From an uncultured Caryophanales bacterium (GTDB taxonomy: Bacteria; Bacillota_I; Bacilli_A; RFN20; CAG-826): DNA of 44,087 bases. The notes beneath the pieces are model-generated. The model saw nothing but the letters and a program-made list of their open reading frames with translations, was not told the origin of the DNA and ran no database searches. Positions 1 to 8,999 of this stretch are shown here, piece by piece (position 1 is the first letter of the stretch; every line of letters begins with the position of its first letter). The stretch spans positions 1-44,087 of the forward strand of contig CAJJXG010000012.1 in assembly GCA_905197045.1 (NCBI GenBank), read 5' to 3'. A program made the position numbers and the translations under genes.

Positions 1-20
1 AATCAATATAATTTTTATAG

Positions 21-299
21 TTATTTATAAGAATTTATAAATTTGATGTAACGGCTAAACTGACAATGGTATCACAACTCGTGTTTTTGCCATCAATCAT
101 GCTTTCTGGGATAATGTTTCCTATTGATTTATTATCTGATTTTCTTTTAATCATAGGTCGTATTTTCCCTGCGTCTTGGGGTTATCAATTAATGTTAGAT
201 AATGGTTTTTGTTTTGAAAATGCTTGGTACTTAATACTTATAATGGCTTTAGAAGTTATATTGTGTTCATTACTTTTAGCAAAACAAAAATCAAAATAG
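21..299 (+). pseudogene. C-terminal remnant of an ABC-2 type permease
   Basis: The frame is open from just after a TAG at 18-20 to the TAG at 297-299. It reads as the C-terminal part of an ABC-2 membrane protein: a segment with LPSIMLSGIMFP, then IFPASWGYQLML, then a last hydrophobic helix and a short basic tail (KQKSK). The LPxxxLSGxxFP and FPAxWGY motifs are typical of the last helices of ABC-2 permeases, which export drugs or antibiotics with a partner ATPase. Residues before the ATG at 66 (AKLT) still fit the family, so that ATG is probably internal. The first several helices are absent, and a stop lies directly upstream, so this is a broken 5'-truncated copy. The family call is from motifs only. 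Confidence 0.6.
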
Positions 300-308
300 T
301 TTATGTAA

Positions 309-617
309 GAAGCAGTTATTCCGTTTGATAAGACAGGTTTTAGCCAAGGTGGCAATGTAAATAATATCAATAAATCTGAACAACTAATAATTTATACTAT
401 ATTGACGGATGGGTTTGAACCTCAAAATGAATCTCAAAATGAATCTCAAAAAGACGAAGTACAAGAAAGTATAATTCAATTGATTAAAGGCAATCCTAAA
501 ATAACAAGAAAAGAAATGTCTACTATACTAGGTAAATCAATAAGCACAATTATCAGGATTTTAAAAGATAATCCTCATATTAAATATGTAGGTTCTTCAA
601 AAAAGGCCATTGAATAA
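309..617 (+). pseudogene. C-terminal remnant of an AlbA/RecG-like protein with winged-helix tail
   Basis: An open frame without a start runs from the TAA at 306-308 to the TAA at 615-617. It begins EAVIPFDKTGFSQGG, passes through a linker with a direct repeat (NESQNESQ), and ends in a helix-turn-helix-like segment (KGNPKITRKEMSTILGKS, then STIIRILKDN and IKYVGSSKK). This order matches the C-terminal end of the AlbA_2/'ATP-dependent DNA helicase RecG-related' transcriptional regulators that are common in gut Bacillota. The DNA-contacting N-terminal domain is missing. A TTG at 402 could start a short product, but no good ribosome site is seen. Most likely a relic. Confidence 0.5.
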
Positions 618-623
618 AGACAG

Positions 624-670
624 AAAAGGAAGACTATCTTTAACAAATAATTAATACAAGTCTTTCCTTT
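624..670 (+). terminator. Weak stem-loop after the winged-helix remnant
   Basis: AAAGGAAGACT (about 624-635) pairs with AGTCTTTCCTTT (659-670) with one bulged base and a loop of about 24 bases. The T-rich 3' arm could act as a terminator, but the large loop makes this uncertain. Confidence 0.3.
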
Positions 671-1183
671 AGTAGAGCTAGTAATCTTTATATTGCTGAC
701 TTAAGCTTTTGTTTTCTCAATTGTCTTATTTACTTTACTGTATGAATAGATATATCAAAGTTAGAAAGCTTCACTTAGGTTTAAAGAATATTCATTAAGT
801 AATGGAATTAAGGATCGTTTAAAGAAAAATATTAAAATTAGAATAGTGTTGCAAAATAAAAATGATAGTCTATTGCAAATAAATATTATTAATAAATGAC
901 ATGTTTTAGAACTATAGAAAGAATTTTCTACATTAAATCAAGAAATGATAGTAGGTTTTAGATTCTCCATAAATTCTAAGGCAGTTTTTAGCAAAGCAAG
1001 ATTTGCATATTTTTTGATGGCTCAAATTCTTCAAAATTATAAGGTTGGTTAAATTTTATTTGTTCTATTGGCTCTCTTTTTATTCATATATTGTCCATGA
1101 ACTATTTAATTCCAACTAATTATTCAAAATAAACAGGCATGGTAATATTAAGACAGTGTTAAGAAAATGTGTAGAAGGCTTCT
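671..1183. other. Stretch with no recognisable gene
   Basis: All frames on both strands are broken by frequent stops. A few short segments have coding-like composition, for example on the reverse strand at about 970-1080, but none matches a family I know. Together with the two relics upstream it looks like decayed sequence. Confidence 0.4.
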
Positions 1184-1212
1184 TTGATAAAGTGTTATTA
1201 TAGGATTATAAA
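1184..1212 (+). promoter_or_regulatory. Sigma-70-type promoter for the 1262 lipoprotein gene
   Basis: TTGATA (1184-1189), a 17-base spacer and TATAAA (1207-1212). Transcription would start near 1219, just in front of a purine-rich GGTGAAAGGGG at 1217-1227. Confidence 0.6.
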
Positions 1213-1261
1213 TTTTAGGTGAAAGGGGCATTTCGTTTTGAAAACGAAGGCGAAAATAATT

Positions 1262-2947
1262 ATGAAAAAAAGAAACTTTTTATGGGCTTTATTGCCTTCT
1301 GTTTTACTTCTCTCAGGTTGTGGCATTTTTACAACTAATGTTCAAACTTTAGAGATAAAATCAGTTGAAAAAATAAGTAGTGATGGCATAAATGATACTT
1401 TTAAAATCACTTATAGTGATGGAACAGTTAAAACATTTACAATGCCAGCAACTGGTGAAAATCCTACTTTTGATACAACAAATGCAACATTAACAAGAGA
1501 TGCATTAAAAGAAATTCAAGGTCGATTGGATTTAGATGGTGTTTTAACAACCTTTGCAGGAGATGAAACAGCAAAAGGAGTTGATACGACAATCGATGTT
1601 ACTTTTACCGAAGATGCCTGGTATTATTCAGCCAAAGATGATTTAGGACAAGAAAATACTGGTAATATCTTTAAAATCGGTGGGAAACCTGTCATAGCTG
1701 GAATTAACCTTCAAAATGAATTGGTATTTTCTCCAATGACTGACGATGAAGGTGCTTTACAAGAATGGAGTGAATATGAAAATCCATTTACTGATTTAAC
1801 TGTTTACGATTTTGTAAAAGATGAAAATGCAGAAGGAGTATTTTATTTAAGACTAGATTTACCTCACGTTTTAGAAAAAGCAATCGACATTGTTACGCGA
1901 ATTTCAAATTATCAATTTCCAGATTTGACAAGTTTTGGTGTTAAATTAACTGAAGGTAAAATATCTGAAATAACTTTTGAAACTCCAGATTTTGCATCAT
2001 ATTTTGAAACAGAAAGATATGTGGGTAGTTTTAAAGTAAGCGCTAAAGATAAGGAAGTTCCTGATTTAACATATCCAGAAGTTAATCCAACTTTACCTGA
2101 ACACGAAAAGTTAACTAGTGCTTTAAAAGAACTTAATGAATCTAGTTTAAAAGCTACTTATGTTGAAGTTGATAAAGAAGATTCTACTCAAGAATGGGAA
2201 GATGCCTCTTTAAGCTATGATTGTGATTGCTATTTTACAGATGAAGCTTTCTTTATTAACGATAAAGCGTATGAACAAGGATATGGTGCAGTCTTAGTCG
2301 AAGGAGTGGCTTATGAATTAAGTTATGATCCAGAAAGCGATGTTTATACTAGATTTTATTATCCATTAAATGATTCTGAAAATAATCCTTTAACAACTTT
2401 AGATGAATTTAGACCAAATTATCAAGTTGCTGCTAGTGAAATGTTTACTGTAATTGATGACAAACATTTTGAGATGACTGGCGTCTTTGCTGGAACAGTT
2501 GCTTATAATTTTGATCTTGTTGGCAATTATTTCTCTCTTTCTTTAACAAAAGTTTCAATTGAACTTAACGATGAATATAAAGTTAAAGAGATAGTTTTTA
2601 CAGATGATATGTTCACTAAAACAACAATGACTTTTGAACAAATTGGTGGAACTATTGAAATGCCATTTACTGAAGAAGATTTAGTGGTTGAAGAAGATCC
2701 TTTCTTAAAACTAGTTCATACTTATAAGTATAATGATGAAGGTGAAACACCTCATGAAATTGTAGTTAAAAGTCTAGAAGAAATTACATTTGATGGCGCA
2801 CCTGTTGAAAACATATCTTTTGATAAAGATTCGGAAGTAACTTTTGAATATGAAGGCACAACTTTTGAGATTTCATTTTATAGTCGTGATGAATATTATT
2901 GCTTGACTATTATTGATAGCGAAGGCAACTTATCAATGGATTTATAG
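1262..2947 (+). CDS. Lipoprotein with two unclassified repeat modules
   Basis: Predicted lipoprotein of 561 residues. The signal is MKKRNFLWALLPSVLLLSGC with the lipid-bearing Cys at residue 20. The ATG at 1262 gives a normal signal length. A TTG at 1238 has a stronger ribosome site (AAAGGGG, 10 bases away) and would add eight residues, so it remains possible. After the Cys is a short segment of the YSDGTVKTFTM type, also seen in collagen-like surface proteins. Two copies of the module that recurs in the lipoproteins downstream follow: a helix (ALKEIQGRL and ALKELNESSL), then TFTEDAWYY or CYFTDEAFF. No enzyme motif is visible. The gene is monocistronic, with its own promoter and a strong hairpin after it. 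Function unknown; a surface binding role is a guess from export and repeats. Confidence 0.75.
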   Translation: MKKRNFLWALLPSVLLLSGCGIFTTNVQTLEIKSVEKISSDGINDTFKITYSDGTVKTFTMPATGENPTFDTTNATLTRDALKEIQGRLDLDGVLTTFAGDETAKGVDTTIDVTFTEDAWYYSAKDDLGQENTGNIFKIGGKPVIAGINLQNELVFSPMTDDEGALQEWSEYENPFTDLTVYDFVKDENAEGVFYLRLDLPHVLEKAIDIVTRISNYQFPDLTSFGVKLTEGKISEITFETPDFASYFETERYVGSFKVSAKDKEVPDLTYPEVNPTLPEHEKLTSALKELNESSLKATYVEVDKEDSTQEWEDASLSYDCDCYFTDEAFFINDKAYEQGYGAVLVEGVAYELSYDPESDVYTRFYYPLNDSENNPLTTLDEFRPNYQVAASEMFTVIDDKHFEMTGVFAGTVAYNFDLVGNYFSLSLTKVSIELNDEYKVKEIVFTDDMFTKTTMTFEQIGGTIEMPFTEEDLVVEEDPFLKLVHTYKYNDEGETPHEIVVKSLEEITFDGAPVENISFDKDSEVTFEYEGTTFEISFYSRDEYYCLTIIDSEGNLSMDL

Positions 2948-3018
2948 TAATGACGTAGAAAATCCTTTAGTTGTTGAATAGAAAAAATATAAGAAAGTTT
3001 AAGGACTGTAATAATTTT

Positions 3019-3050
3019 ACAAAGAGCGCTCTTACATGAGCGCTCTTTGT
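3019..3050 (+). terminator. Strong hairpin terminator after the 1262 gene
   Basis: A perfect 13-bp stem, ACAAAGAGCGCTC (3019-3031) against GAGCGCTCTTTGT (3038-3050), with loop TTACAT. The T-tract after it is short and interrupted. It lies about 70 bases after the upstream stop. Confidence 0.75.
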
Positions 3051-3196
3051 GTTTCATTAAAGAAAAGCTGAAAATTATTTGTTTTAGAAGGGTTTTTAGA
3101 TAATTAACAACATTTTGTTCTTATATCTTGAAAAGTTTCAAAACCGATTTTCAGAATAACTCAAAAATTATGAATTTATTTAAGGCTCAGTTTTAT

Positions 3197-3209
3197 GTGA
3201 AAATTTCAC
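3197..3209. promoter_or_regulatory. Candidate operator, upstream site (GTGA-N5-TCAC)
   Basis: GTGAAAATTTCAC, an inverted repeat that differs at only two of 13 positions from the site at 3270-3282. The centres are 73 bp apart, close to seven helical turns. Confidence 0.4.
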
Positions 3210-3260
3210 TTTGAGAATGAAAAATACTTAACAAAATATTGATAATTATGGCCATTTAAC

Positions 3261-3289
3261 TTGTTGAAAGTGAAAAAATCACATATAAT
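3261..3289 (+). promoter_or_regulatory. Promoter with embedded operator in front of the RloA-type gene
   Basis: TTGTTG (3261-3266), a 17-base spacer and a consensus TATAAT (3284-3289). The spacer holds GTGAAAAAATCAC (3270-3282), an inverted repeat placed where a bound repressor would block RNA polymerase. Confidence 0.65.
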
Positions 3290-3311
3290 TGTTTTAGTAA
3301 GGAGCGAAAAT

Positions 3312-4661
3312 ATGCTTATCAGTTATACGATATCTAACTTTTTATCGTTTGATTCACCTCAAAAAATTTCAATGGTTGCTGGCAGTACTAAAAGAAAAAG
3401 CAACCATTATGTTAATAAAGGAAATTTGAAAATACTCAAGTTTGGCGAGGTTTTTGGCGCGAACGCTTCTGGTAAATCAAACTTTATAAAAGCAGTGGCT
3501 TTTTTCAAAAAGATAGTTTTAGAAGGAGTAAAAACTAATTTTACAAATCTTTATTATAGAGGTAAGCAAGAAAATAAAGATAAAATCTCCTCCTTTGATT
3601 TTGAGATCGAAATTGATAACAAATTTTACACTTATGGTTTTGACATGATACTTTCTAAAAATAGCATTAGAAATGAATGGCTATACGAGTTAACTAATAA
3701 TGGTAGAGACACATTAATTTTTAGTAGAAGCATAGGCGAAAATATTCTTCTTAACGAGCAATATTTTGATGATAACACTTTAAACAGGTTGAAAATTTAT
3801 TATTCTGATATGAAAAATCAAGATAATATTTTGCTTTTAACATTAATGAATACAAATAAAGATACTCTATATGAAGAAAATAAAGATAGTAGTGTCATTA
3901 TTTTTAGAAAAATTTATAATCGGTTTTTGCATAAACTTGTTGTTATTTTTCCAGATGCAATGTTGGATGTGACAAAATTCTTAATTTCAGAAGAAAAAAT
4001 TGGCAAATTAAATGCCTTAATTTCTAATTTTGGAACTGGAATTTCCTTTTGCACATTGGTTGATTGTGATATTGAAGAATTACAAAAGAAAACTCCTCCA
4101 CAATTTTTGAGCAATTTTTTAAATTATTATGAGGAGATTTCTAAAAGAAGAAAGAAAGAGGATGCAATTAATCCTTATTTATGTTTGCGACTATTTGATG
4201 AAATTTATTTACTCAAAAAAGACGAAGATGAGTACTCAGCTAAAAAGATAATATTTAAGCATCATAAAGATGATGGAGAGTATAGTTTTAGTGAAGAAAG
4301 CGATGGCACGAAAAGACTATTTGATTTAGTAGAAATTTTAATGAATGAAGAAGCTGATAAAGTATATTTTATTGATGAATTAAATAGATGTTTTCATCCA
4401 GAACTATCTTATGAGTTCATTAAGTCATTTTTCTTAAATAAAGTTACTTGTCAACTTATCGTTACAACTCATGAGACTCATTTATTAGATTTAGATCTTG
4501 TTAGACGTGATGAAATTTGGTTTTGCGAGAGAACCGATAATGGCCCTACAAGTATTTATTCATTAGAAGAATTTGGCGAAAGATTTGATAAAAAAGTAGA
4601 TAAAGCATATTTAGATGGACGCTATGGAGGTGTTCCAACATTTACTAATTATCTTGCTTGA
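3312..4661 (+). CDS. RloA/AbiLi-type AAA-15/21 ATPase
   Basis: ABC/SMC-like ATPase of 449 residues from the family often paired with RloB in abortive-infection or restriction-linked loci. It opens with LISYTISNFLSF, the usual first strand of these ATPases. Walker A is GANASGKS (residues 49-56). An ABC-signature-like SDGTKRL lies near residue 330. Walker B is VYFIDE (D355, E356), followed by LNRCFHPELS, and TTHETHLLD follows with H387 as switch histidine. The ATG at 3312 is chosen because AAGGAG (3299-3304) lies seven bases before it; earlier in-frame starts lie inside the promoter. The ATPase looks intact, but its partner downstream is broken. Family membership is clear; a role in phage defence is inferred from the pairing. 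Confidence 0.8.
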   Translation: MLISYTISNFLSFDSPQKISMVAGSTKRKSNHYVNKGNLKILKFGEVFGANASGKSNFIKAVAFFKKIVLEGVKTNFTNLYYRGKQENKDKISSFDFEIEIDNKFYTYGFDMILSKNSIRNEWLYELTNNGRDTLIFSRSIGENILLNEQYFDDNTLNRLKIYYSDMKNQDNILLLTLMNTNKDTLYEENKDSSVIIFRKIYNRFLHKLVVIFPDAMLDVTKFLISEEKIGKLNALISNFGTGISFCTLVDCDIEELQKKTPPQFLSNFLNYYEEISKRRKKEDAINPYLCLRLFDEIYLLKKDEDEYSAKKIIFKHHKDDGEYSFSEESDGTKRLFDLVEILMNEEADKVYFIDELNRCFHPELSYEFIKSFFLNKVTCQLIVTTHETHLLDLDLVRRDEIWFCERTDNGPTSIYSLEEFGERFDKKVDKAYLDGRYGGVPTFTNYLA

Positions 4662-4672
4662 TGGATATCTAA

Positions 4673-5340
4673 ATGAGACCACTTAACGAAAAAAATAGTT
4701 TTGAAAGAAAAAGCAACGCAAGAGATTTTACAAGATTTGCTTTGTTGTTCCTGAAGGAGATTTGACAGAGGTTCAATACTTTGAAGGCTTAAAAAAATCT
4801 AGTGACTATTTAAATTTAAATAAACGAATACATCTTACTCTTCTTGAAAATGAAGAAAACGAATTTGGTCAAAGTCACTTAAAACGCAAGATTTCAAATT
4901 TTGAAAATTCAGTTAAAGAAGGATAGATTGGCTACATAAAAGATATTGATAGAGTAGCTTTTATTGCAGATAGAGATCCACAAAATTTCAAAGAAGAACA
5001 ATACGATGAAATAGTTAAGCAGTGTGTAAAAGCTGGATATGAGCTCTACATTTCTAATCCAACTTTTGAACTTTTCCTGTTGATGCATGATGATAGAATT
5101 TTTGATCTAGACAGAAAACAAATGATAGAAAATCGTAAAATTTCTTCAAAAAGATTTCTCGAAACAAAGGTTAACGAATTTTTTGGACACAATAAAAGAC
5201 ATCTAGTTTTTGATATTTATAAGGATAGAATAGCTATCGCAATTAAAAATGAGAAAAAGTTTTGCGAAGATTTAAAAGAACTAAAAAATAATCTTGGTTC
5301 TAATGTTGGTTTATTTTTAGATAGCCTTATAAGACATTGA
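4673..5340 (+). pseudogene. Broken RloB-like TOPRIM protein
   Basis: Begins 11 bases after the ATPase stop with MRPLNEKNSFERKSNARDF. The frame fails near 4741-4747, where one T seems to be missing; the next frame continues with VPEGDLTEVQYFEGLKK. That frame then meets an in-frame TAG at 4924-4926 and resumes as IGYIKDIDRVAFIADRDP up to the TGA at 5338-5340. EGxxTExxYF and the later ADRDP fit the conserved acidic motifs of RloB, a TOPRIM-like fold. Restored, the protein would be about 222 residues, normal for the family. With two independent lesions, loss of function is more likely than recoding. An ATG at 5080 could start a fragment, but that would lack the acidic motifs. Confidence 0.75.
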
Positions 5341-5607
5341 GAATAATTTTAAATTCTAAATAAACTAAATAAGATAGAAAAAATTAATTTGATATCACAA
5401 AAATATTGTAGTTTTACAAGGTTTTCAAATAAATTAAATAGTTTTATCCGCCTTTCTTAAGCTTACATTTATATTAATCCTTATTTAGCGATACGAATTT
5501 TTTAAGTAATTTAAATCCTATTTTTATTTTTGAATTCAATCTTAAATAAGGCTGCTAAAAGAGGTCGATCTAGCAAAAGAAGCTGCTACATTATTAGATG
5601 GCATATT
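5341..5607. other. Non-coding AT-rich stretch
   Basis: No gene seen. Two distant arms, CCTTATTTA (about 5478) and TAAATAAGG (about 5543), are complementary, but the loop is long and may be chance. Confidence 0.35.
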
Positions 5608-5643
5608 AGAACGATGTAGCAAAGCGGCTTGCTACATCATTCT
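5608..5643. repeat. 15-bp inverted repeat (hairpin)
   Basis: AGAACGATGTAGCAA (5608-5622) pairs with TTGCTACATCATTCT (5629-5643), with one G-U pair and loop AGCGGC. TGCTACAT also occurs just upstream, near 5584. No T-tract follows directly, so it is not a standard terminator; it may be an RNA structure or a small repeat element. Confidence 0.55.
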
Positions 5644-5679
5644 ATGACATATTAAGATTTTGTTAAATTTCGCAGTTTT

Positions 5680-5699
5680 TAAATAAGATATCTTATTTA
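5680..5699. promoter_or_regulatory. Perfect 20-bp palindrome, candidate operator
   Basis: The half site TAAATAAGAT is followed by its exact mirror ATCTTATTTA, 37 bases before the ATG of the giant repeat lipoprotein. It overlaps a possible -10 (TAAGAT, 5684-5689) set 18 bases after TTGTTA (5660-5665). A dimeric repressor site is plausible. Confidence 0.45.
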
Positions 5700-5735
5700 T
5701 TTTGATAAATTTTTCATAAAAGAAGGGATTTTACT

Positions 5736-8700
5736 ATGAAAAAGAAAAATTTATTAGTACTTGGCGCCCTCGCATGTGGTTTATTAATTACTTCATGCGG
5801 TGATAGCGCCGAAGACTCAACAACTGGTTATAAATTAACAGTTGAAAAAGATAGTGGCGTTGATAGTGTTACTTTTACAAGTGAAGGAGCAGAAGTTACA
5901 AACCTTACTAGTCTTGAAGAAGGAAAAGAACTTACTGCTAAAATTACTTTAAAAGATGATTATGAAATTAGCGCTGTTACCTTAAATGGATCTGCCGTTA
6001 ATGTTACTGGGGGAAGTTATGTTTTTGACATGCCAGCTGTCGATTCAACTTTTAAAGTTACAACTAAAGAAGTTGTCAAAACTCCTGAAGTTAAAACTTT
6101 TGCTTTAACAGTTGAAAAAGATGCTGGAATTAATACTGTTAGTGTAACAAAAGATGGAGTAGCTTTAACTGAATTATCAAAAGTTGAAGAAGGTAGTGCA
6201 TTAGTTGCTACAGTAACTCCTGTAGAAGGCTATACAGTTTCTGCTGTTACTCTTGATGGTGAAGCTTTAACTTTAAAAGATGGAGCATATGCATTTAATA
6301 TGCCTTCTAAAGCTGCCACACTTAAAGTAACAAGTGCAGAAATACCACCAGAAGTTTCAACAATTACTGTCACTAACGATGATACAAAAGGTTCATACAC
6401 TTTAACAAAAGGAACTGAAACAGTAAGTGATGGAAAAGTTAATGTTGGCGATACAGTTAAACTTACAGTTACTCCTGTTGAACATTTTTTAGTTAAAGAT
6501 TTAACCGTAAATGGTTCAAGAGTAGCTTATCCAAGTGGTGGATATGAATTTACCGTCACAGAAACCGCTTATGCAATTACGATTAATTACGATGTAATGT
6601 CATCAACTGTTAGTAATTTTGCAATTTTAGGTGATACCACTTCTTCGAGTGTTGGTATTTAACTCTTACAGCTAATGGTGAAGAAGTTAAAAAAGGAGAC
6701 GAAATTCCTTTCGGCACTGAAGTTACTGTAAAATTAAATGGCGGCTATTATTATGAAAGCGATTTACCAAGATTTTATTTCTATGTTAATGATGAAGTTA
6801 TTTATGGCGATGATGATAAAGTAGTTTTAAATTCACAAGAAATGTCGCTTACTTATTCCTTTACTGTCGAAACTGAAACTTTAGAAGTATATGTTTTCTA
6901 TAATCAAAACAAGAGTACTTCTGATCGAGGTATCAAAATCAATTTAGTAGATAATGAACATATTAAATTTTATGGTTTTGAAGCAACAGACCTTTATAAC
7001 GGTGGAACTGGTATCTACATCCCATTTACCAAAGATGTAGGTTATGTTCTTTCCGGTTTTACAGGTGAAACCGAAAGTAGCAGTACAGTAAATTTTGAAT
7101 CAATGCGTTATGTAGATAATGGTGATTCTGGCTTTGTAATGCTTTATACATCAATTACTGAATCGATTACTCTCACACCTAAAGGCGAAGTAAAAGATGT
7201 TTATAACATTACTTATGTTGGTTTTGATGATGTTGAAGTTAGAGGTGGTACATTACCTGAAAGTGTTGCAGTAGGTAATTTAGTAAGTGTTCAAAATATT
7301 TACCCATTAGACGAAAATAGTTCAATTGTTGATATAACTGCAACAGTTGATGGAGAGGCAGTACCTGGATTTTCATTCAGCAAAGCCACGTCTTGGTCTG
7401 GAGCAAGTTTTAATTTTATAATGCCTGAAGGCGATGTAGAAATTACAATTGATGTTAAACAAAATGGCTCAATTACTATTAATGAAAATGAACACATTAA
7501 AAGTGCTGTTGCAAAAACATCATTTAAGGGAGAAGAGGTAACAAGTCTTACTCCAGGAACAACTTTCTATTTATACATTGAAGCTGAAGAAGGATATTTG
7601 CCAATTGTTGTAAAAGATGAGAACGGAAATTCATACAATGTTATAAAAACTACAGAATATGATTACACAACTTATACACAAGTTGCTGTTAACAAAGCAA
7701 CTATTAGAATGCCTGATGATGGTAGCGATATTGTTTTAACAATTGAAACTTCTAAGGCTTATTCGGTAAGTTATGATGAAAGCAGCGATTATTCAATTAG
7801 TTTGAATAATTCAGGAACTGCATTTGCAGCAGGAGAAGAAATTACTTTCTCACTTAACCCTTCAAGTGGCTTAGTTTCTATTGATCGTGTATATTTAACA
7901 GGAGATGGTAAAGAACTTGAAACTGAAGTAACTCTTACTAAAAACTCTTATGGAAATAGTTACACAGGTAAATTCACTATGCCTGAACAAAATGTTAAAA
8001 TTTGTGTTGATTCTTCACAAGCAAAGACATATCCTGCTTCTATTAAAGTTGAGGTTAAAGATGGCAGTGAAATTGCTTCTGTTTTATCTACATTCACGCT
8101 TACAAATTCAAATAGTAACGTCAATATTTCCGAATATAAAGAAGGCCTATCGGCATCATTCTTAGAAGGATCTATGACTTATATTACTTTAGTCTTAGCT
8201 GAAGGATATGACGCTTCTGCTTATTATGTAAATAATGATGATAGTGAGACTGCTTTTGACGTCGCTAACTTTAGCTCAAGTGGAGGCAGCGTTAATGTTA
8301 CTCTGAGCAGCGACAAGATTACACCTAACCTTGAAAGTATAAGAATTGAACTTTTCAAATCTGAACCTTTAACAATCGGATTTGAAGATAAGACTGGCGA
8401 TGGATTAACTGAAGCTGATTTTACTTTCACTGTTAATGGAAAAGAAATCGAAACTTTAGATAAAACAGTATATAAAGGTAGTGAGTTTGGTGTAACTGTT
8501 AAGGCAGCACCAGAAGGTTATGCTTATATTGTTCATTTATATGATACAAATGGTGAAGAACTTACTGCTTATGGTTCTACTTATAGAATTATGGATGATT
8601 TCAAAATTGTTGTTGAAAAAGTGGAAGCAAGTAAGGTAACAATTAATATAGATGAAGCTTTAGCAGGCGCTTATATTGATTATTATAATGAGTCTATAGG

Positions 8701-8908
8701 CGATTATATGACTGATGGCGCAATATTCTTTGAGCCTTTCACAGGTTTTGTATCGATTAGTAATAATCCTGTCGCGTGCGATATTACAATTACGGTAGAT
8801 GGAGAAGAAAAATACTCAAGTTCAATAGATGCTTGGGGCAATTACTATAGTCCTAGGTTTGAAGCAACTGGTGACGTTGTAATTACCGTTAAAGCAAGTG
8901 CTGAATAA
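5736..8908 (+). pseudogene. Giant InlB-like-repeat lipoprotein, split by a frameshift
   Basis: The signal is MKKKNLLVLGALACGLLITSC, lipid Cys at residue 21. About eleven modules of 75-110 residues follow, in the style of divergent InlB B-repeats: YxLTVxxD, then GxxLTAxxxxxxGYxVxxVxxxG, then FxMPxxDxTxxV. The first two are close copies (VEKDSGVDSV and VEKDAGINTV; VSAVTLDG and ISAVTLNG). The first frame stops at the TAA ending at 6662, but the downstream frame is open from 6662 on (TLTANGEEVKKGDEIPFG) and runs unbroken to 8908, so the ATG at 6842 is internal. One missing base near 6655-6663 explains the break; restored, the protein is about 1057 residues. It could be real decay, variation or an assembly error. 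Likely role: long surface stalk or binding protein; no catalytic site. Confidence 0.7.
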
Positions 8909-8931
8909 TCCCCAAAACTAACATATTTATA

Positions 8932-8957
8932 AGAGGTGTCTATTGACACCTCTGATT
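8932..8957 (+). terminator. Terminator after the repeat lipoprotein
   Basis: AGAGGTGTC (8932-8940), loop TATT, GACACCTCT (8945-8953), then GATTTTA. The 3' arm also contains most of the -35 box of the next promoter. Confidence 0.6.
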
Positions 8958-8970
8958 TTATGTTTATAGT
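8943..8970 (+). promoter_or_regulatory. Promoter of the five-gene protease/lipoprotein operon
   Basis: Consensus TTGACA (8943-8948), a 16-base spacer and TATAGT (8965-8970). The predicted start of transcription, near 8977, lies after the ATG at 8976, which supports the GTG at 9000 as the true start codon. Confidence 0.65.
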
Positions 8971-8999
8971 TTATTATGCAAAAGAAAGAGAGGCTAAGC

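Noticed and set aside
970..1080. Reverse-strand segment with coding-like composition
   Set aside because: Broken by stops within 30 codons and without match to any family I know; too weak to call a gene.
4924..4926. TAG in rloB as pyrrolysine or programmed read-through
   Set aside because: A separate frameshift upstream already breaks the gene, and nothing else in the window uses internal TAG.
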